This document shows positions 1 through 9,876 of a stretch of DNA of 64,000 nucleotides, piece by piece; positions within the stretch are counted from its first letter, which is position 1; each line of letters starts with the position of its first letter. The notes below the pieces were generated by a model. That model was not told the origin of the DNA. It made no database searches and was given only the letters and a program-made list of their open reading frames with translations. Origin of the DNA: Halobacteriovorax sp. (lineage in GTDB: Bacteria > Bdellovibrionota > Bacteriovoracia > Bacteriovoracales > Bacteriovoracaceae); assembly GCA_024686135.1 (NCBI GenBank), contig JAIBDQ010000002.1:1-64000 (forward strand), read 5' to 3'. A program made the translations under genes and the position numbers.

Positions 1-911
1 GAGTCAAGAAGTCTTTGATGACCCTCTTCTTCTGCTTCAATTTCAATACGTGTTTTAGATTCTATGCTTCTGATTTCTTCTAGTTTTTTGATTGAGCTTT
101 GTTCATTTGGATTTAACTCTATAATCTTATTTAAAAGTTCTTTTGCCTTTAATATATGCCCTTGATTTATATAAAGATCCACAAGGCTATGTGTGATAAC
201 GGGCTCACTTGGCTCTTTTTTATTCTCTATTTTTTCTTCTTCGGGTTTAACGGTTTCTAAACTCTCAAGTTGATCTAATTCAACGATCTTCAGCTGAGAT
301 GATGAGGGTTTTTCCATCTCCCAGCTTTCGACTTTAGTTTCAACTTGCTCTTTAGTTTCTGTATTGGACTCTAAATTCTCTAAATCTACTTTTATCCACT
401 CATCGAGACTAGATTTTACAGTCTCAGGCTTTATATCAATTTCCGTAATATCAAAACTATCAAGTCTCTTTGGTTCAATTAATAATTCTTTTGTATTTTC
501 TTCACTTTCTAATTCAGTTACGGCTTTAGATACTTCTTCATCTTTAGGGTTTAGAAATAATAGATATTTATAACTCTCTAATGCCTCTTCTTTATGACCT
601 ACTTCAATACATGAAGATGCAAATAGTTTTTGCAGTCTAATATTATCGCGGTTCTCGCTAATTAAGGGTCTCAACGTGGTATAGGCTAAGTTAAACTCAC
701 CAACATCGAAGTAACAGTTCCCAAGAGTAATATAACCTTGTAGGTAAGCAGGATTATGCCTAATACCAATTTTTAGAATGGACATGGCTTTTTCGATAAG
801 GCCTGCCTGCCTATATCCTTCTGCAAGCGGAGCAAAAACTCTAGATGTTGAATCTTTTTCAAAGACCTCACTATACTTTTCTATCAATGGAGAAATTCCA
901 GTGTTTTTCAA
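1..911 (-). CDS. TPR-repeat protein, 3' end cut by window edge; likely TTG start at 911
   Basis: Open minus frame reads LKNTGISPLIEKYSEVFEKDSTSRVFAPLAEGYRQAGLIEKAMSILKIGIRHNPAYLQGYITLGNCYFDVGEF..., TPR-like helical repeats. It starts just after the pilQ stop. Not in the ORF track because it runs off the window. Confidence 0.75.
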   Translation of the reverse strand, partial: MKNTGISPLIEKYSEVFEKDSTSRVFAPLAEGYRQAGLIEKAMSILKIGIRHNPAYLQGYITLGNCYFDVGEFNLAYTTLRPLISENRDNIRLQKLFASSCIEVGHKEEALESYKYLLFLNPKDEEVSKAVTELESEENTKELLIEPKRLDSFDITEIDIKPETVKSSLDEWIKVDLENLESNTETKEQVETKVESWEMEKPSSSQLKIVELDQLESLETVKPEEEKIENKKEPSEPVITHSLVDLYINQGHILKAKELLNKIIELNPNEQSSIKKLEEIRSIESKTRIEIEAEEEGHQRLLD

Positions 912-912
912 T

Positions 913-2736
913 CTAGCTACCTTCGATTAAACCAGCGCTCTCTTGGTTGATAATCCGAGGAGTCAAAAAGATAATAAGCTCTTGTTTTAAGATCAATGGA
1001 TTATACAAAGTTCTAAAGAGCCAACCAACAAGTGGTAAATCCTTTAAAAATGGTACACCTGAATGGCTTTCAGATTTTTCATATTGATAAAGACCACCGA
1101 GTACGATTGTTGATCCGTTTTCGACCAACACATTGGTTTTAACTGCTCTTTCAACTTTATCTCTAGGTGCACCTTCTGAAGGTGCAAGAGAAAAAACCTC
1201 TCTTTTTAAATCAATACTTAGTGCGATTGAGCCCTCATTAGTTACTTGTGGTGTCACCTTTAGTGATAATTCAGCCGTTGTTTCCTTAAAGGTTACAGTA
1301 ACATCGTCTCCAGTCTGATCAATTTCTCTAAAGGTTGTAGTAAGCTTACTGGTTAGTTGAGCTTCTTTTTTATTCTGTGTAATAACTTTAGGACTAGAGA
1401 TAACTTTACCTTTGGCCTCTGACTCCATTAATTGGAGATCAAAGTTTAACCCTAATAAACGATTAAACCTTCCCACTACAGCACCAAAGATACTTCCTGA
1501 TTCAACAGGCGCCGTATTGAAAGAAAAACCTGGACCTGAATTAAGTACCCCATCCGTAGAGCCAATAGGGTCATAACCAAATTGAACACCATTTCTCAAA
1601 CCAATCTCTCTGGCATATCTTTCGTTAACTTCTACAACTTTTGATTCCACAAGAACCTGAGGCGTCTGCGTATCGAGAACTTCTATAATCTTTCTCATTT
1701 TCTCGATAACGTCTGGAGTATCTTTAATGATCAGAGAGTTTGTTCTTTCATCATTAGAAATCTTCCCTCTCTCTGGAGTTATGTACTCAGTGAGGATTTT
1801 ACTCATATCTTCAGTAGTTGAGTAACTAATTGGAAAAACTTTTGTTACTAGTGGTTCTTCTTTTTCGGCGGTCTTTTTGGCCTCAATCTCTTGCTTCTTA
1901 GCCTCAGTAGCCTTTTTCAATGTCTGAACCATTAAAATAATACCGTTTTTAGTTGCTACTAAATTGTTTAACCCAAGTATTGTATCTAATGCTTGATCCC
2001 AAGGTACGTTCGTTAAGTTTAGAGTCAAAGGCTTAAGAGCGCTAATTTCATCAGTGATTATAATATTAAAGCCAGATGAATCAGCAATCATCTTCAATAA
2101 CTCTTCTACTTTTACATCTTTAACATTAAAAGAAATTTTTCTACCAATATATTTCTTTCTACCACTTAACGTTAAGTTTTCTAAGATGTCTTCTACAGAT
2201 TCAGATTTTGGAACAAGTAACTTTCCAGCTGCCTTTACAGCTTCTTTTGTTTTCTCTTCAAATGTTTGAGTTTCATTCACGACTTTTTGTGTAAATACCC
2301 CAAATCTATTCTCAACCTCAACAATAACTCTATTGGGAAGCCTTTTTAAAAAGCTTCTAACATTATCTCTTAGTTGTAGGGCAATTCTTAATGATCTTGG
2401 ATCATTTGGCTTCTTATAGGCGGATACGAAAACAATACTTCCTGAAAATTCAGAAGTATCAAAGGCCCTCATAACTCTTTCAGTAGATTTAACATTTTTT
2501 AGATCAATAATAATTTGCTTATCTTCAGATACATGAAACTTACTTGCCTGAACTTCATTACTATCAAATGTGAGAAGTAGCTGGCTTATCTCACCCGCTT
2601 GTTTAAACTCTATTGATTTTAGTTCGGATTGTTTACCGGTTTCACTTTGAGCAAAACTTATATTTATTCCAACAAATAGAATTAAATATAGTCTTATTAC
2701 TTTTTGAAAAAATCCTTTTTTCATATTGCTTACCAT
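913..2736 (-). CDS. pilQ: Type IV pilus secretin PilQ
   Basis: N-terminal AMIN-like region, secretin/STN region and C-terminal secretin core (VENGSTIVLGGLYQYEKSESHSGVPFLKDLPLVGWLFR); last gene of a pilMNOPQ run. Confidence 0.95.
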   Translation of the reverse strand: MVSNMKKGFFQKVIRLYLILFVGINISFAQSETGKQSELKSIEFKQAGEISQLLLTFDSNEVQASKFHVSEDKQIIIDLKNVKSTERVMRAFDTSEFSGSIVFVSAYKKPNDPRSLRIALQLRDNVRSFLKRLPNRVIVEVENRFGVFTQKVVNETQTFEEKTKEAVKAAGKLLVPKSESVEDILENLTLSGRKKYIGRKISFNVKDVKVEELLKMIADSSGFNIIITDEISALKPLTLNLTNVPWDQALDTILGLNNLVATKNGIILMVQTLKKATEAKKQEIEAKKTAEKEEPLVTKVFPISYSTTEDMSKILTEYITPERGKISNDERTNSLIIKDTPDVIEKMRKIIEVLDTQTPQVLVESKVVEVNERYAREIGLRNGVQFGYDPIGSTDGVLNSGPGFSFNTAPVESGSIFGAVVGRFNRLLGLNFDLQLMESEAKGKVISSPKVITQNKKEAQLTSKLTTTFREIDQTGDDVTVTFKETTAELSLKVTPQVTNEGSIALSIDLKREVFSLAPSEGAPRDKVERAVKTNVLVENGSTIVLGGLYQYEKSESHSGVPFLKDLPLVGWLFRTLYNPLILKQELIIFLTPRIINQESAGLIEGS

Positions 2737-2799
2737 TCTTTGGAGTTCGTCTAATTATATCATCTTTACAGCTTTTTATTAAATTCTTGACCAAAAAAC

Positions 2800-3315
2800 T
2801 TAAAATCTACTTATCACAGGTAGTATTGTTTCTAAGTATTCATCTTGATCATATACGTTTCTAATTTTCTCGACGAGAACTACGCCACCAGGCAAAATGG
2901 CTTTTATTTCAGCATTGTTCTCACCAAGGGTCATTCCCTCTTTAAGAATATAACTCTCGTCTGAAAACTCACCTCCGCCAGCTGAAAGCTTGGCTATGGC
3001 CCTTCTTTCTTTCCCTATTAGCACCCCTACAATTCTGATATTATCCAAGGGAACGTTATCTATTGTTGGTACATTAGAAAAATATCCATCTCTTAGTTTT
3101 TTATTAAATCCCTTTTTCCCTGATCTAAGTCTTTTTAGCTTCCTTTTAAAGGGGTCTCTTAGTTCTAGAGGATTTACAATTTTTGTTTTAGCTTTTTCAA
3201 ATAGTGCTGGACCCTTGGGTTTCTTTGCCTGACCAAAGACCTCTGCTAAAAATAACAATTGAAGAGTAGTTATTGCGACAAAGCTTCTGGTGAAAATAAT
3301 TAGATTCTTTTCCAT
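2800..3315 (-). CDS. pilP: Type IV pilus lipoprotein-like protein PilP
   Basis: Position between pilO and pilQ; DPFKRK motif and 'IRIVGVLIGKERRAIAKL..G....EGM.LGENNAEIKAILPGGVVLVEK' pattern. Confidence 0.85.
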   Translation of the reverse strand: MEKNLIIFTRSFVAITTLQLLFLAEVFGQAKKPKGPALFEKAKTKIVNPLELRDPFKRKLKRLRSGKKGFNKKLRDGYFSNVPTIDNVPLDNIRIVGVLIGKERRAIAKLSAGGGEFSDESYILKEGMTLGENNAEIKAILPGGVVLVEKIRNVYDQDEYLETILPVISRF

Positions 3316-3320
3316 GCCCC

Positions 3321-3938
3321 TTACTTTCTCCCCGAATCATACTCAGATTCAATCTTATCAATTCCTCGATCTTCCTTATGTGAAGGATTGTATCTATAGG
3401 CAATAATACTTGCAGAACAATTTATTAACTGAAATCGCCCTCTTTGCTTCTTTTCCGTTTTTGTCATAGACAAGGACGTGATATTTAAAAGGCGATCATT
3501 TTCAGCAATTTTTTCAAAAAACACCAAAAACTGCAGAAAGGTTCCGGTGCCATTAAAATCATACCTCTTGACCATGTAGAAGCCTTTGTTTTCTTCATTA
3601 CCAGGAGTTAAGAATACATTCTTAATATTTAACCCTTCCGCGACACCTTTAATAAGTTCAAGATTTTCAGTATCAGAGATATTACTCGGAAGTTTTTTCT
3701 GAAGAGCCTCTACTTCAGCTGCTACCATCTCAATACGGCCCTTAGCCTTCTCTATATCTTTAAAATATTGCTGAAGTTGTTTTTTCTTTCTTTTACTTCT
3801 ATTTATATTACTTTCAAGAACAGGAATTCTATCTTGTTTAGCAACTAACTCTTCCTGCTTTTCCATAAAGAGAAGATAAAGATTGAAAGAAACCCAAAGA
3901 ATTATAATCCAATGTATTTTGGAAACTATAGCTGACAT
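3321..3938 (-). CDS. pilO: Type IV pilus inner membrane protein PilO
   Basis: N-terminal TM, coiled coil and PilO-like ferredoxin-fold region; position after pilN. Confidence 0.88.
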   Translation of the reverse strand: MSAIVSKIHWIIILWVSFNLYLLFMEKQEELVAKQDRIPVLESNINRSKRKKKQLQQYFKDIEKAKGRIEMVAAEVEALQKKLPSNISDTENLELIKGVAEGLNIKNVFLTPGNEENKGFYMVKRYDFNGTGTFLQFLVFFEKIAENDRLLNITSLSMTKTEKKQRGRFQLINCSASIIAYRYNPSHKEDRGIDKIESEYDSGRK

Positions 3939-3940
3939 TC

Positions 3941-4555
3941 CTACTTCGTCTCCGGGTCAAAAGTTAATATCTTACCTTTAATTTCAAAGGTCTCAATTCT
4001 GGTCTCTCTTGTGCCTACTTTTTCTGTTGCTGTTTTCGAATCGGCCATAACTAAAGTTGAAGAGAAAAAAGCTGAGTCGTTAGCAAAAGAGATAAAATTA
4101 CCTATACTCTTATATGAGTTTGCCGCTCCCTTAATCTCTACAGACTTGTCTTCCTTAATAACGATTGTGGTAAACCATAAATCATCAGGCACACTTCTTG
4201 CGATTTTCTCCAGCACTTTCTTGGGATTAGTTTTCTGAGCGAAAATTTTGTCCACCAACACCGATCTATCTTTAAGTTTTTTAACTTGTAAATTAAACGC
4301 TTTCAGTTTTTTCTGTACCGCTTTACTACCCCTCAAGTCTTTTTTTAATTTTGTTAGGGCTTTATTTTTAGTTTTAATTAGTTCATCTAATTCTTTTCCT
4401 TGAGAGTCGAAATGATCGACTATAAAAATTTCAGGAATATATGCAAAGAGAATGGCAAACCCGATCATTTTTATATTAACTTGAGAAAAATCAATCCCTA
4501 ACACCGAAGGCATTTTGAACTGTTTTTTCTGCTCTAATAAATTAATCTCGATCAT
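3941..4555 (-). CDS. pilN: Type IV pilus protein PilN
   Basis: MIEINLLEQKKQ start typical of PilN, single TM, position after pilM. Confidence 0.88.
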   Translation of the reverse strand: MIEINLLEQKKQFKMPSVLGIDFSQVNIKMIGFAILFAYIPEIFIVDHFDSQGKELDELIKTKNKALTKLKKDLRGSKAVQKKLKAFNLQVKKLKDRSVLVDKIFAQKTNPKKVLEKIARSVPDDLWFTTIVIKEDKSVEIKGAANSYKSIGNFISFANDSAFFSSTLVMADSKTATEKVGTRETRIETFEIKGKILTFDPETK

Positions 4556-5668
4556 TTATAGTTCTCTCATTGCAAGCCCGAGAACAGACACGCCCCGGTA
4601 AGCAATCTCATTTATTTTTTCTTCATCAAATTTTTTCTCGTTATATCCAATCGCCTCGAAGGGATTTAAAATTCCAACATCTACACCTAACAAAGCTTCC
4701 AATCCCTCGATAATCCCAGGAATAAGAGCAGACCCACCAGTCACATAGCAGCCCACTAAAGATTCATCAGAAGTTGAACTCACATAGAAATCAATAGTCT
4801 TTTTTATCTCTGAAAAGAATGCCTCGATAACATCATCAATTATCTCCAGAATCTCTTCGGGAAGATTTCCATTTTCATCACCAGTTATTTTTAGATCTTC
4901 TGCTTCGTAATAATTTACACCCATTTGTCTCTGGATTTCTTCCGTAATCATTACTCCACCAACTTGAATTTCTTTTGAAAATACAATCATATTATTTTTA
5001 TAGATTATAAACTCAGTCTTTTGTGCTCCTAAATCAATAAGTAGGTATGATTGATTTGGTTCATCCAGCTTAGCACCCATAACAAGCTCAAAGACATTGA
5101 TCAAAGAGATAATTCCCAAGTCTAAAATCTTGAGTCTTAGCTCAGCCTTTTCAAAAATAGCTTTATATTGCTGGATGACCGTATTCTTTGCTGCCGCAAC
5201 AAGAACATCTACACCACCACCCTCGTTCTCGCCCATCGTATAAAACGAAACCGCGGACTCTTCAATTTCAAAAGGTAGATATTGCTCAGCTTCCCAGATA
5301 ACCTGATCCTCAATTTCTTCATCTGAACCCCCAGCTAACTGCAGCCTTCTTGCAACCGTATTAGGTCCAGATATTCCCAAGCAAATATTGTCAGATGATA
5401 CCTTTGCGCGAAGAAGGGCTTGCTTAAGTGCTTCAACTATCACTTCTTCATCTTGAATTTCGTCTTCTATTATTGCCCCTTCAGGAAGAGGTACCGAAGC
5501 ATAACTAATCAATTTATATTCTTTGGTCTCTTTGTTACCTTCAATCTCAGCTACTTTTACAGCACTTAGTCCGACATCAACACCAACAACAGATCGACTC
5601 CCTAACTTAAGGGTGTCTTTAATGGAATTTACAAAATTCCCAATCAATTTCTTGCTATCTATTTCCAC
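4556..5668 (-). CDS. pilM: Type IV pilus actin-like ATPase PilM
   Basis: SVVGVDVGLSAVKVAEIEG, YLLIDLGAQKTEFIIYKNN, GCYVTGGSALIPGIIEGLEALLG actin-fold motifs. Confidence 0.95.
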   Translation of the reverse strand: MEIDSKKLIGNFVNSIKDTLKLGSRSVVGVDVGLSAVKVAEIEGNKETKEYKLISYASVPLPEGAIIEDEIQDEEVIVEALKQALLRAKVSSDNICLGISGPNTVARRLQLAGGSDEEIEDQVIWEAEQYLPFEIEESAVSFYTMGENEGGGVDVLVAAAKNTVIQQYKAIFEKAELRLKILDLGIISLINVFELVMGAKLDEPNQSYLLIDLGAQKTEFIIYKNNMIVFSKEIQVGGVMITEEIQRQMGVNYYEAEDLKITGDENGNLPEEILEIIDDVIEAFFSEIKKTIDFYVSSTSDESLVGCYVTGGSALIPGIIEGLEALLGVDVGILNPFEAIGYNEKKFDEEKINEIAYRGVSVLGLAMREL

Positions 5669-5770
5669 TGAAAGCTCGCATCGCCAAATTTGGCTACAAA
5701 TCTACCAGGGTAAATTATACCTAGTCTAAGTAGTTAAATTCAAGGAATTAATGCACCAAACAAGTATGAA

Positions 5771-6541
5771 TTAAACTACGAGAGCTTTAAGTTGAGCATA
5801 AAGGTCGGGCATGAAAATTTGAAGTGTCGCCACCACTAAAATGAAAGGGCCAAAAGGTATGGCATTTTCTTTACTAATAATTTTTGCTGCAATCAATGAA
5901 AGCCCCACTACAGCGCCCAATAGGCAACTCATAAATATATTATGAACCACATCTACTGGACCTAAATATATACCTAGAGCCGCCCACAGTTTTATATCTC
6001 CGCCACCGAGGCCAATTTTCCCACGTAGCTTATAAAACAGCCATGTGATTAAAAGCGGAAACCCACCTCCAATCAATAATCCCATTAACATATATTTCCA
6101 GGAATACTCGAACGATGAATAGGCGAGAAGGGTAGCTCCTAAATAAAGATTAAGAGAATCTGGCAGTAATTTATGGTCTAAATCGATAAAGAACAGAGCT
6201 ATAAATATTAAGGCGATACTAACCTGAAATAGGAAAAAGTATACTTGTGAATAAGAACTTATTTGTAAAAAGAGCACTAACGTAACAACTCCACATAAGA
6301 GCTCAATTAATGGATAGCGAATTGAAATCTTAAAGTCACACTCGCTGCATTTTCCTTTTAAAAATAAATAACTCACAATTGGAATATTTTCGAACCAGTA
6401 AATCGATTTTTTACATCCTGGACACTTTGACCTTGGTGTTACAACCGACATCCCAATAGGAATTCTATAAATAACAACATTTAAAAAGCTACCTAAGCAA
6501 GCTCCTGCAAAAAAAATTAAGAATTTAAAAAAAATGATCAA
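5771..6541 (-). CDS. pilD: Prepilin peptidase / N-methyltransferase
   Basis: GSFLNVVIYRIP, paired CxxC (CPGC, CSEC) and GGGDIKLWAALG motif. Confidence 0.95.
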   Translation of the reverse strand: MIIFFKFLIFFAGACLGSFLNVVIYRIPIGMSVVTPRSKCPGCKKSIYWFENIPIVSYLFLKGKCSECDFKISIRYPLIELLCGVVTLVLFLQISSYSQVYFFLFQVSIALIFIALFFIDLDHKLLPDSLNLYLGATLLAYSSFEYSWKYMLMGLLIGGGFPLLITWLFYKLRGKIGLGGGDIKLWAALGIYLGPVDVVHNIFMSCLLGAVVGLSLIAAKIISKENAIPFGPFILVVATLQIFMPDLYAQLKALVV

Positions 6542-7311
6542 TTTAAATCCTTACTACTCAGAACTAGAGAGGACACTACCAAAAAGATTAAGGAAAACGT
6601 AATCGAGTACCCAAGCGTTCCCAGCAGATACATGCTGTCTAGCTCTTGTTTATATAAAACAAAGTTTTTAATATCAAATAATGAAAAATTTGGGATCACA
6701 TAAGAAATCAAAGTAACAACTTTTGTTAAAGCTACGTTCGATTTCACATCGGGTAACGAAAGGGCACCGCGAATAGCATAGCCTGAAACATAAATACTTA
6801 TTGAAAAAATTATAGCCAAATTAATATTTGTAATTAATGAAAAAAACAAAACGATTAATAGAATCAAAACAGACTCTAAGAAAGTTTGCAATATTGACCA
6901 CGCTATTAAACTATTCCAAACCCCGTCCCAATAGTAATAAAATAATGTCGTGAAGATACTCAAAAGAATTGTATTGAGGAGCAAAATTCCAGACAATCCA
7001 AGCACTTTTCCTACTAAAAACTCTACCCTAGATACAGGGTTAGAGAGAATCAAGTATATCGTTCTAGACTCGAGCTCATTCTTTAATAGAGTAGCACCAA
7101 AAAATATCGCAATTGCTTTTGTGGTAAGTGATAAGAACCCGAGCCCAACATCGAGTGCTATTTTTGAGGGATTACCAAAAGAAAACTCCGAAACGATATA
7201 ACAAAGTAGAGCCAAAACAATTCCTGATAACAAGATGTTGATCATGATCTTTGATTTATATATTTCTATAAAAGTGAATTTACCAATTGTTATAGCCTTA
7301 CCGAAATTCAT
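6538..7311 (-). CDS. ABC transporter permease (PilI-position, NosY-like)
   Basis: Six-TM-like ABC-2 permease; 'LLKNELESRTIYLILSNPVSRVEFLVGKVLG'. Overlaps the ATPase gene by 4 nt. Confidence 0.85.
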   Translation of the reverse strand: MNFGKAITIGKFTFIEIYKSKIMINILLSGIVLALLCYIVSEFSFGNPSKIALDVGLGFLSLTTKAIAIFFGATLLKNELESRTIYLILSNPVSRVEFLVGKVLGLSGILLLNTILLSIFTTLFYYYWDGVWNSLIAWSILQTFLESVLILLIVLFFSLITNINLAIIFSISIYVSGYAIRGALSLPDVKSNVALTKVVTLISYVIPNFSLFDIKNFVLYKQELDSMYLLGTLGYSITFSLIFLVVSSLVLSSKDLN

Positions 7312-8234
7312 ACACCAATCCTGTATATTATATCTTCTAAGGTTGGAGTTACTTTCTTAAGGCTTTCAATATTAATATTTTCTTTCGATACTTGCTCTAA
7401 CACCCTAGAGAAATCCGATTGCGGAAAGACTAATCGGCAAAACTCCCCTTGCTCTTGGAGGCTTCCCAACTCCTTAATCTTCTCCGACTCCCTAGAGTCC
7501 AGAACGAGTTCATACTCATCAGTAGTTTTCCCTTTAACTAAATCTAATAAATTACCACTATGAACAAGCTTACCCGATTCAAGAATAACAACTTCTCTAC
7601 TTACTTCCTCAACATCACTCAAAATATGACTGCTAAAAAAGATAGTTTTTCCTTCACTTGAAAGTTGATTCATAATGTCTTTGAATTCTTTACGTCCAAG
7701 TGGATCTAATCCAGAAAGTGGTTCGTCTAAAATTAAAAGCATGGGGTCTGCAACCAATGCAGAAACAAATCCCAATCTTTGAAGCATACCCTTTGAGTAG
7801 AATCTCAGTTTTCTATCTAACGCAAAATCAATCTTTAATGACTTTGCCCAAAAGTCTCCATTTTTTTTAATATCCAATTTAGTGAGGTCATTCAACTGAC
7901 CAATGTAATTTATAAATTCCCGACCTGTAAGGTCAGCATAAAAGTATGGTCTTTCAGGAAGATAACCTATATTTTTAAAAATTTCTGATCTGTTTTTTCC
8001 TAAGGCAGGATCATATTCAATTTTGCCACTAGTAGGTTTAATGAATCCCAGCAGGATCTTAATCCCTGTTGTTTTACCCGCTCCATTAGCCCCGAGAAAT
8101 CCCACGATGTTTCCTCCGCTTAGATTAAAGCTAACTTTATCTAATGCTCTAAAGGGCTTTTCCCAAAAGTCAGTTTTAAATTCTTTACTTACTTCATGAA
8201 AGCTAAACATTTTTTCCAATCCTTGGGGTTTCAA
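7308..8234 (-). CDS. ABC transporter ATPase (PilH-position)
   Basis: Walker A GANGAGKTT, signature YSKGMLQRLG, Walker B LLILDEPLSGLDP. Confidence 0.93.
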   Translation of the reverse strand: MKPQGLEKMFSFHEVSKEFKTDFWEKPFRALDKVSFNLSGGNIVGFLGANGAGKTTGIKILLGFIKPTSGKIEYDPALGKNRSEIFKNIGYLPERPYFYADLTGREFINYIGQLNDLTKLDIKKNGDFWAKSLKIDFALDRKLRFYSKGMLQRLGFVSALVADPMLLILDEPLSGLDPLGRKEFKDIMNQLSSEGKTIFFSSHILSDVEEVSREVVILESGKLVHSGNLLDLVKGKTTDEYELVLDSRESEKIKELGSLQEQGEFCRLVFPQSDFSRVLEQVSKENINIESLKKVTPTLEDIIYRIGV

Positions 8235-8241
8235 AGTATAA

Positions 8242-9054
8242 TTGTACTTGAAAATGATAATTAAGTGTAGCTTTTCAATATTCGCGTTACTGGCTCTTTT
8301 CCTAATTCAATTCCAATTGGGCACTAGCTTAAAGAAACCTCCAGTAGAAGTTTCAAAGCAAAGTTCAGCAGTAAATCTAAATGAAAATTTTGCTCAATTT
8401 TTTAATTTTGGCCATGGAAGACTACTTGGTGCCATTACCTGGGTAGTTACTTTAATAGAAGGTGATATTGAGCACTACAATAAGAAAGATAGTAACTCTT
8501 GGATGTTTTATCGGTTCAAATCTATCAGTATTTACGATCCCTTGTTTTATGAAAACTACTTATATGGGGGTCAATATTTAAGTATCGTAAAAGACGATAT
8601 AAGTGGGGCTTCATACATTTATGAAAAAGGTATTGAGAAATACTCATCAGACTTTTGGTTAAACTATCATGCAGGTTTTCATTTTTACTTTGAAGCAAAA
8701 GATTTAGACCGGGCCCTAAAGTCATACAACGCCATAGAGAATATGGAAGATGCTGTAAAACGGTTTCCTAACCTTCCCACAATCCTTGCGAAACTAAGGG
8801 TAGAAAAAAATAGCCCTGAAGAAGCATTCATTGGACTGAAGAAGGCATATGAAAATTTACCAAAAGAAAGCTACCTTCGAAAAAGGTTTCACAGTACTTT
8901 ATACTCAATAAAGGCTAAAACTGATTTAAAATGTCTTAATGAAAAAAGAACTGGTTGCAGCAAAACGGACTTTGATGGAATTCCTTATATAATAAAAAAA
9001 GGCTCTTTCGTATCCCAAAAGAGCCTTTCTCCAATCTATGTTAATAGAAAATAA
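8242..9054 (+). CDS. TPR-like protein with N-terminal membrane anchor/signal, inserted in the pil locus
   Basis: 270-aa ORF, hydrophobic N-terminus, TPR-like helical repeats; opposite strand to the pil genes. Confidence 0.75.
   Translation: MYLKMIIKCSFSIFALLALFLIQFQLGTSLKKPPVEVSKQSSAVNLNENFAQFFNFGHGRLLGAITWVVTLIEGDIEHYNKKDSNSWMFYRFKSISIYDPLFYENYLYGGQYLSIVKDDISGASYIYEKGIEKYSSDFWLNYHAGFHFYFEAKDLDRALKSYNAIENMEDAVKRFPNLPTILAKLRVEKNSPEEAFIGLKKAYENLPKESYLRKRFHSTLYSIKAKTDLKCLNEKRTGCSKTDFDGIPYIIKKGSFVSQKSLSPIYVNRK
8994..9025 (-). terminator. Rho-independent terminator of pilA
   Basis: Minus strand: GGCTCTTT-TGGGATACG-AAAGAGCC-TTTTTTT; 8-bp stem then 7 T. Lies inside the 3' end of the convergent TPR CDS. 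Confidence 0.8.
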
Positions 9055-9057
9055 TTC

Positions 9058-9600
9058 TTAATATCCTCTTTGATCCTGAGCTAGTGTTTTATCTTGGTCA
9101 ATACTCCACTCATCAAGGTTATTCGCCCCAGATGTATCAGCAGAAATCTTACCTGCAGCACCGGCCTTAAAAGTAGACCCATCGGCTAAAACGATATTAC
9201 TTGCATCTAGGTCACCAACAACAGCGTTTGTACCTTTCACTCTAACAATTGATGCCGGAGAAAGTCTTTGCTGGCCGTTTGCACAGGCTCCCCCGTTCGC
9301 GACAACGTCAGCGTTACGGGCCGTATTATCTGTTGCAAAACCAATTACATAATAACCTCTTGCAGCAGCTGTATATCCCATATCATTTAAACAGGTGGCA
9401 TAAGTATCCCAGTCACCCATCATTGCTGTTTCGGCAGAATAAATCGAAGCCAATTGTAACTTTGCTTCTGAAGTTTTTGATTTTGCTTGGTATTGCTTAA
9501 AGTTTGGAATTGCTACGGCAGATAAAATACCGATAATGGCCACAACGACCATGAGTTCAACGAGGGTGAAACCTTCGTCTTGTTGAAGAAACTTTTTCAT
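9058..9600 (-). CDS. pilA: Type IV major pilin
   Basis: [34 protein letters not shown]: type III signal peptide with G|FTLVE. Confidence 0.95.
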   Translation of the reverse strand: MKKFLQQDEGFTLVELMVVVAIIGILSAVAIPNFKQYQAKSKTSEAKLQLASIYSAETAMMGDWDTYATCLNDMGYTAAARGYYVIGFATDNTARNADVVANGGACANGQQRLSPASIVRVKGTNAVVGDLDASNIVLADGSTFKAGAAGKISADTSGANNLDEWSIDQDKTLAQDQRGY

Positions 9601-9876
9601 AACTACTCCCTTTAGTCCATTGAGAGGACAATTTGTTAAAGGCTATTAAGAAGCCTTGGTAAAACCCTTCAGATATGAACATTAAAAGTCCAAATCAATC
9701 CGGTTAATCTAAAGTTCAGACCGCTTTCCAACATCTGTTAAGAAGACATTTTCAACAAGTCTAATCTCAAGAATAATTATAACATTAATCTAATTTTCTA
9801 TCGGTTGATTGACCGTTTTTATTTAATTACAAGTTTAGAATTGGTAAAAAACTCAATAATTTCAATAACCTAAAAA

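Noticed and set aside
9780-9830. Possible TATAAT-type promoter for pilA and short CGGT/ACCG hairpin
   Set aside because: No convincing -35 or sigma54 element and the stem is only 4 bp; too weak to annotate.
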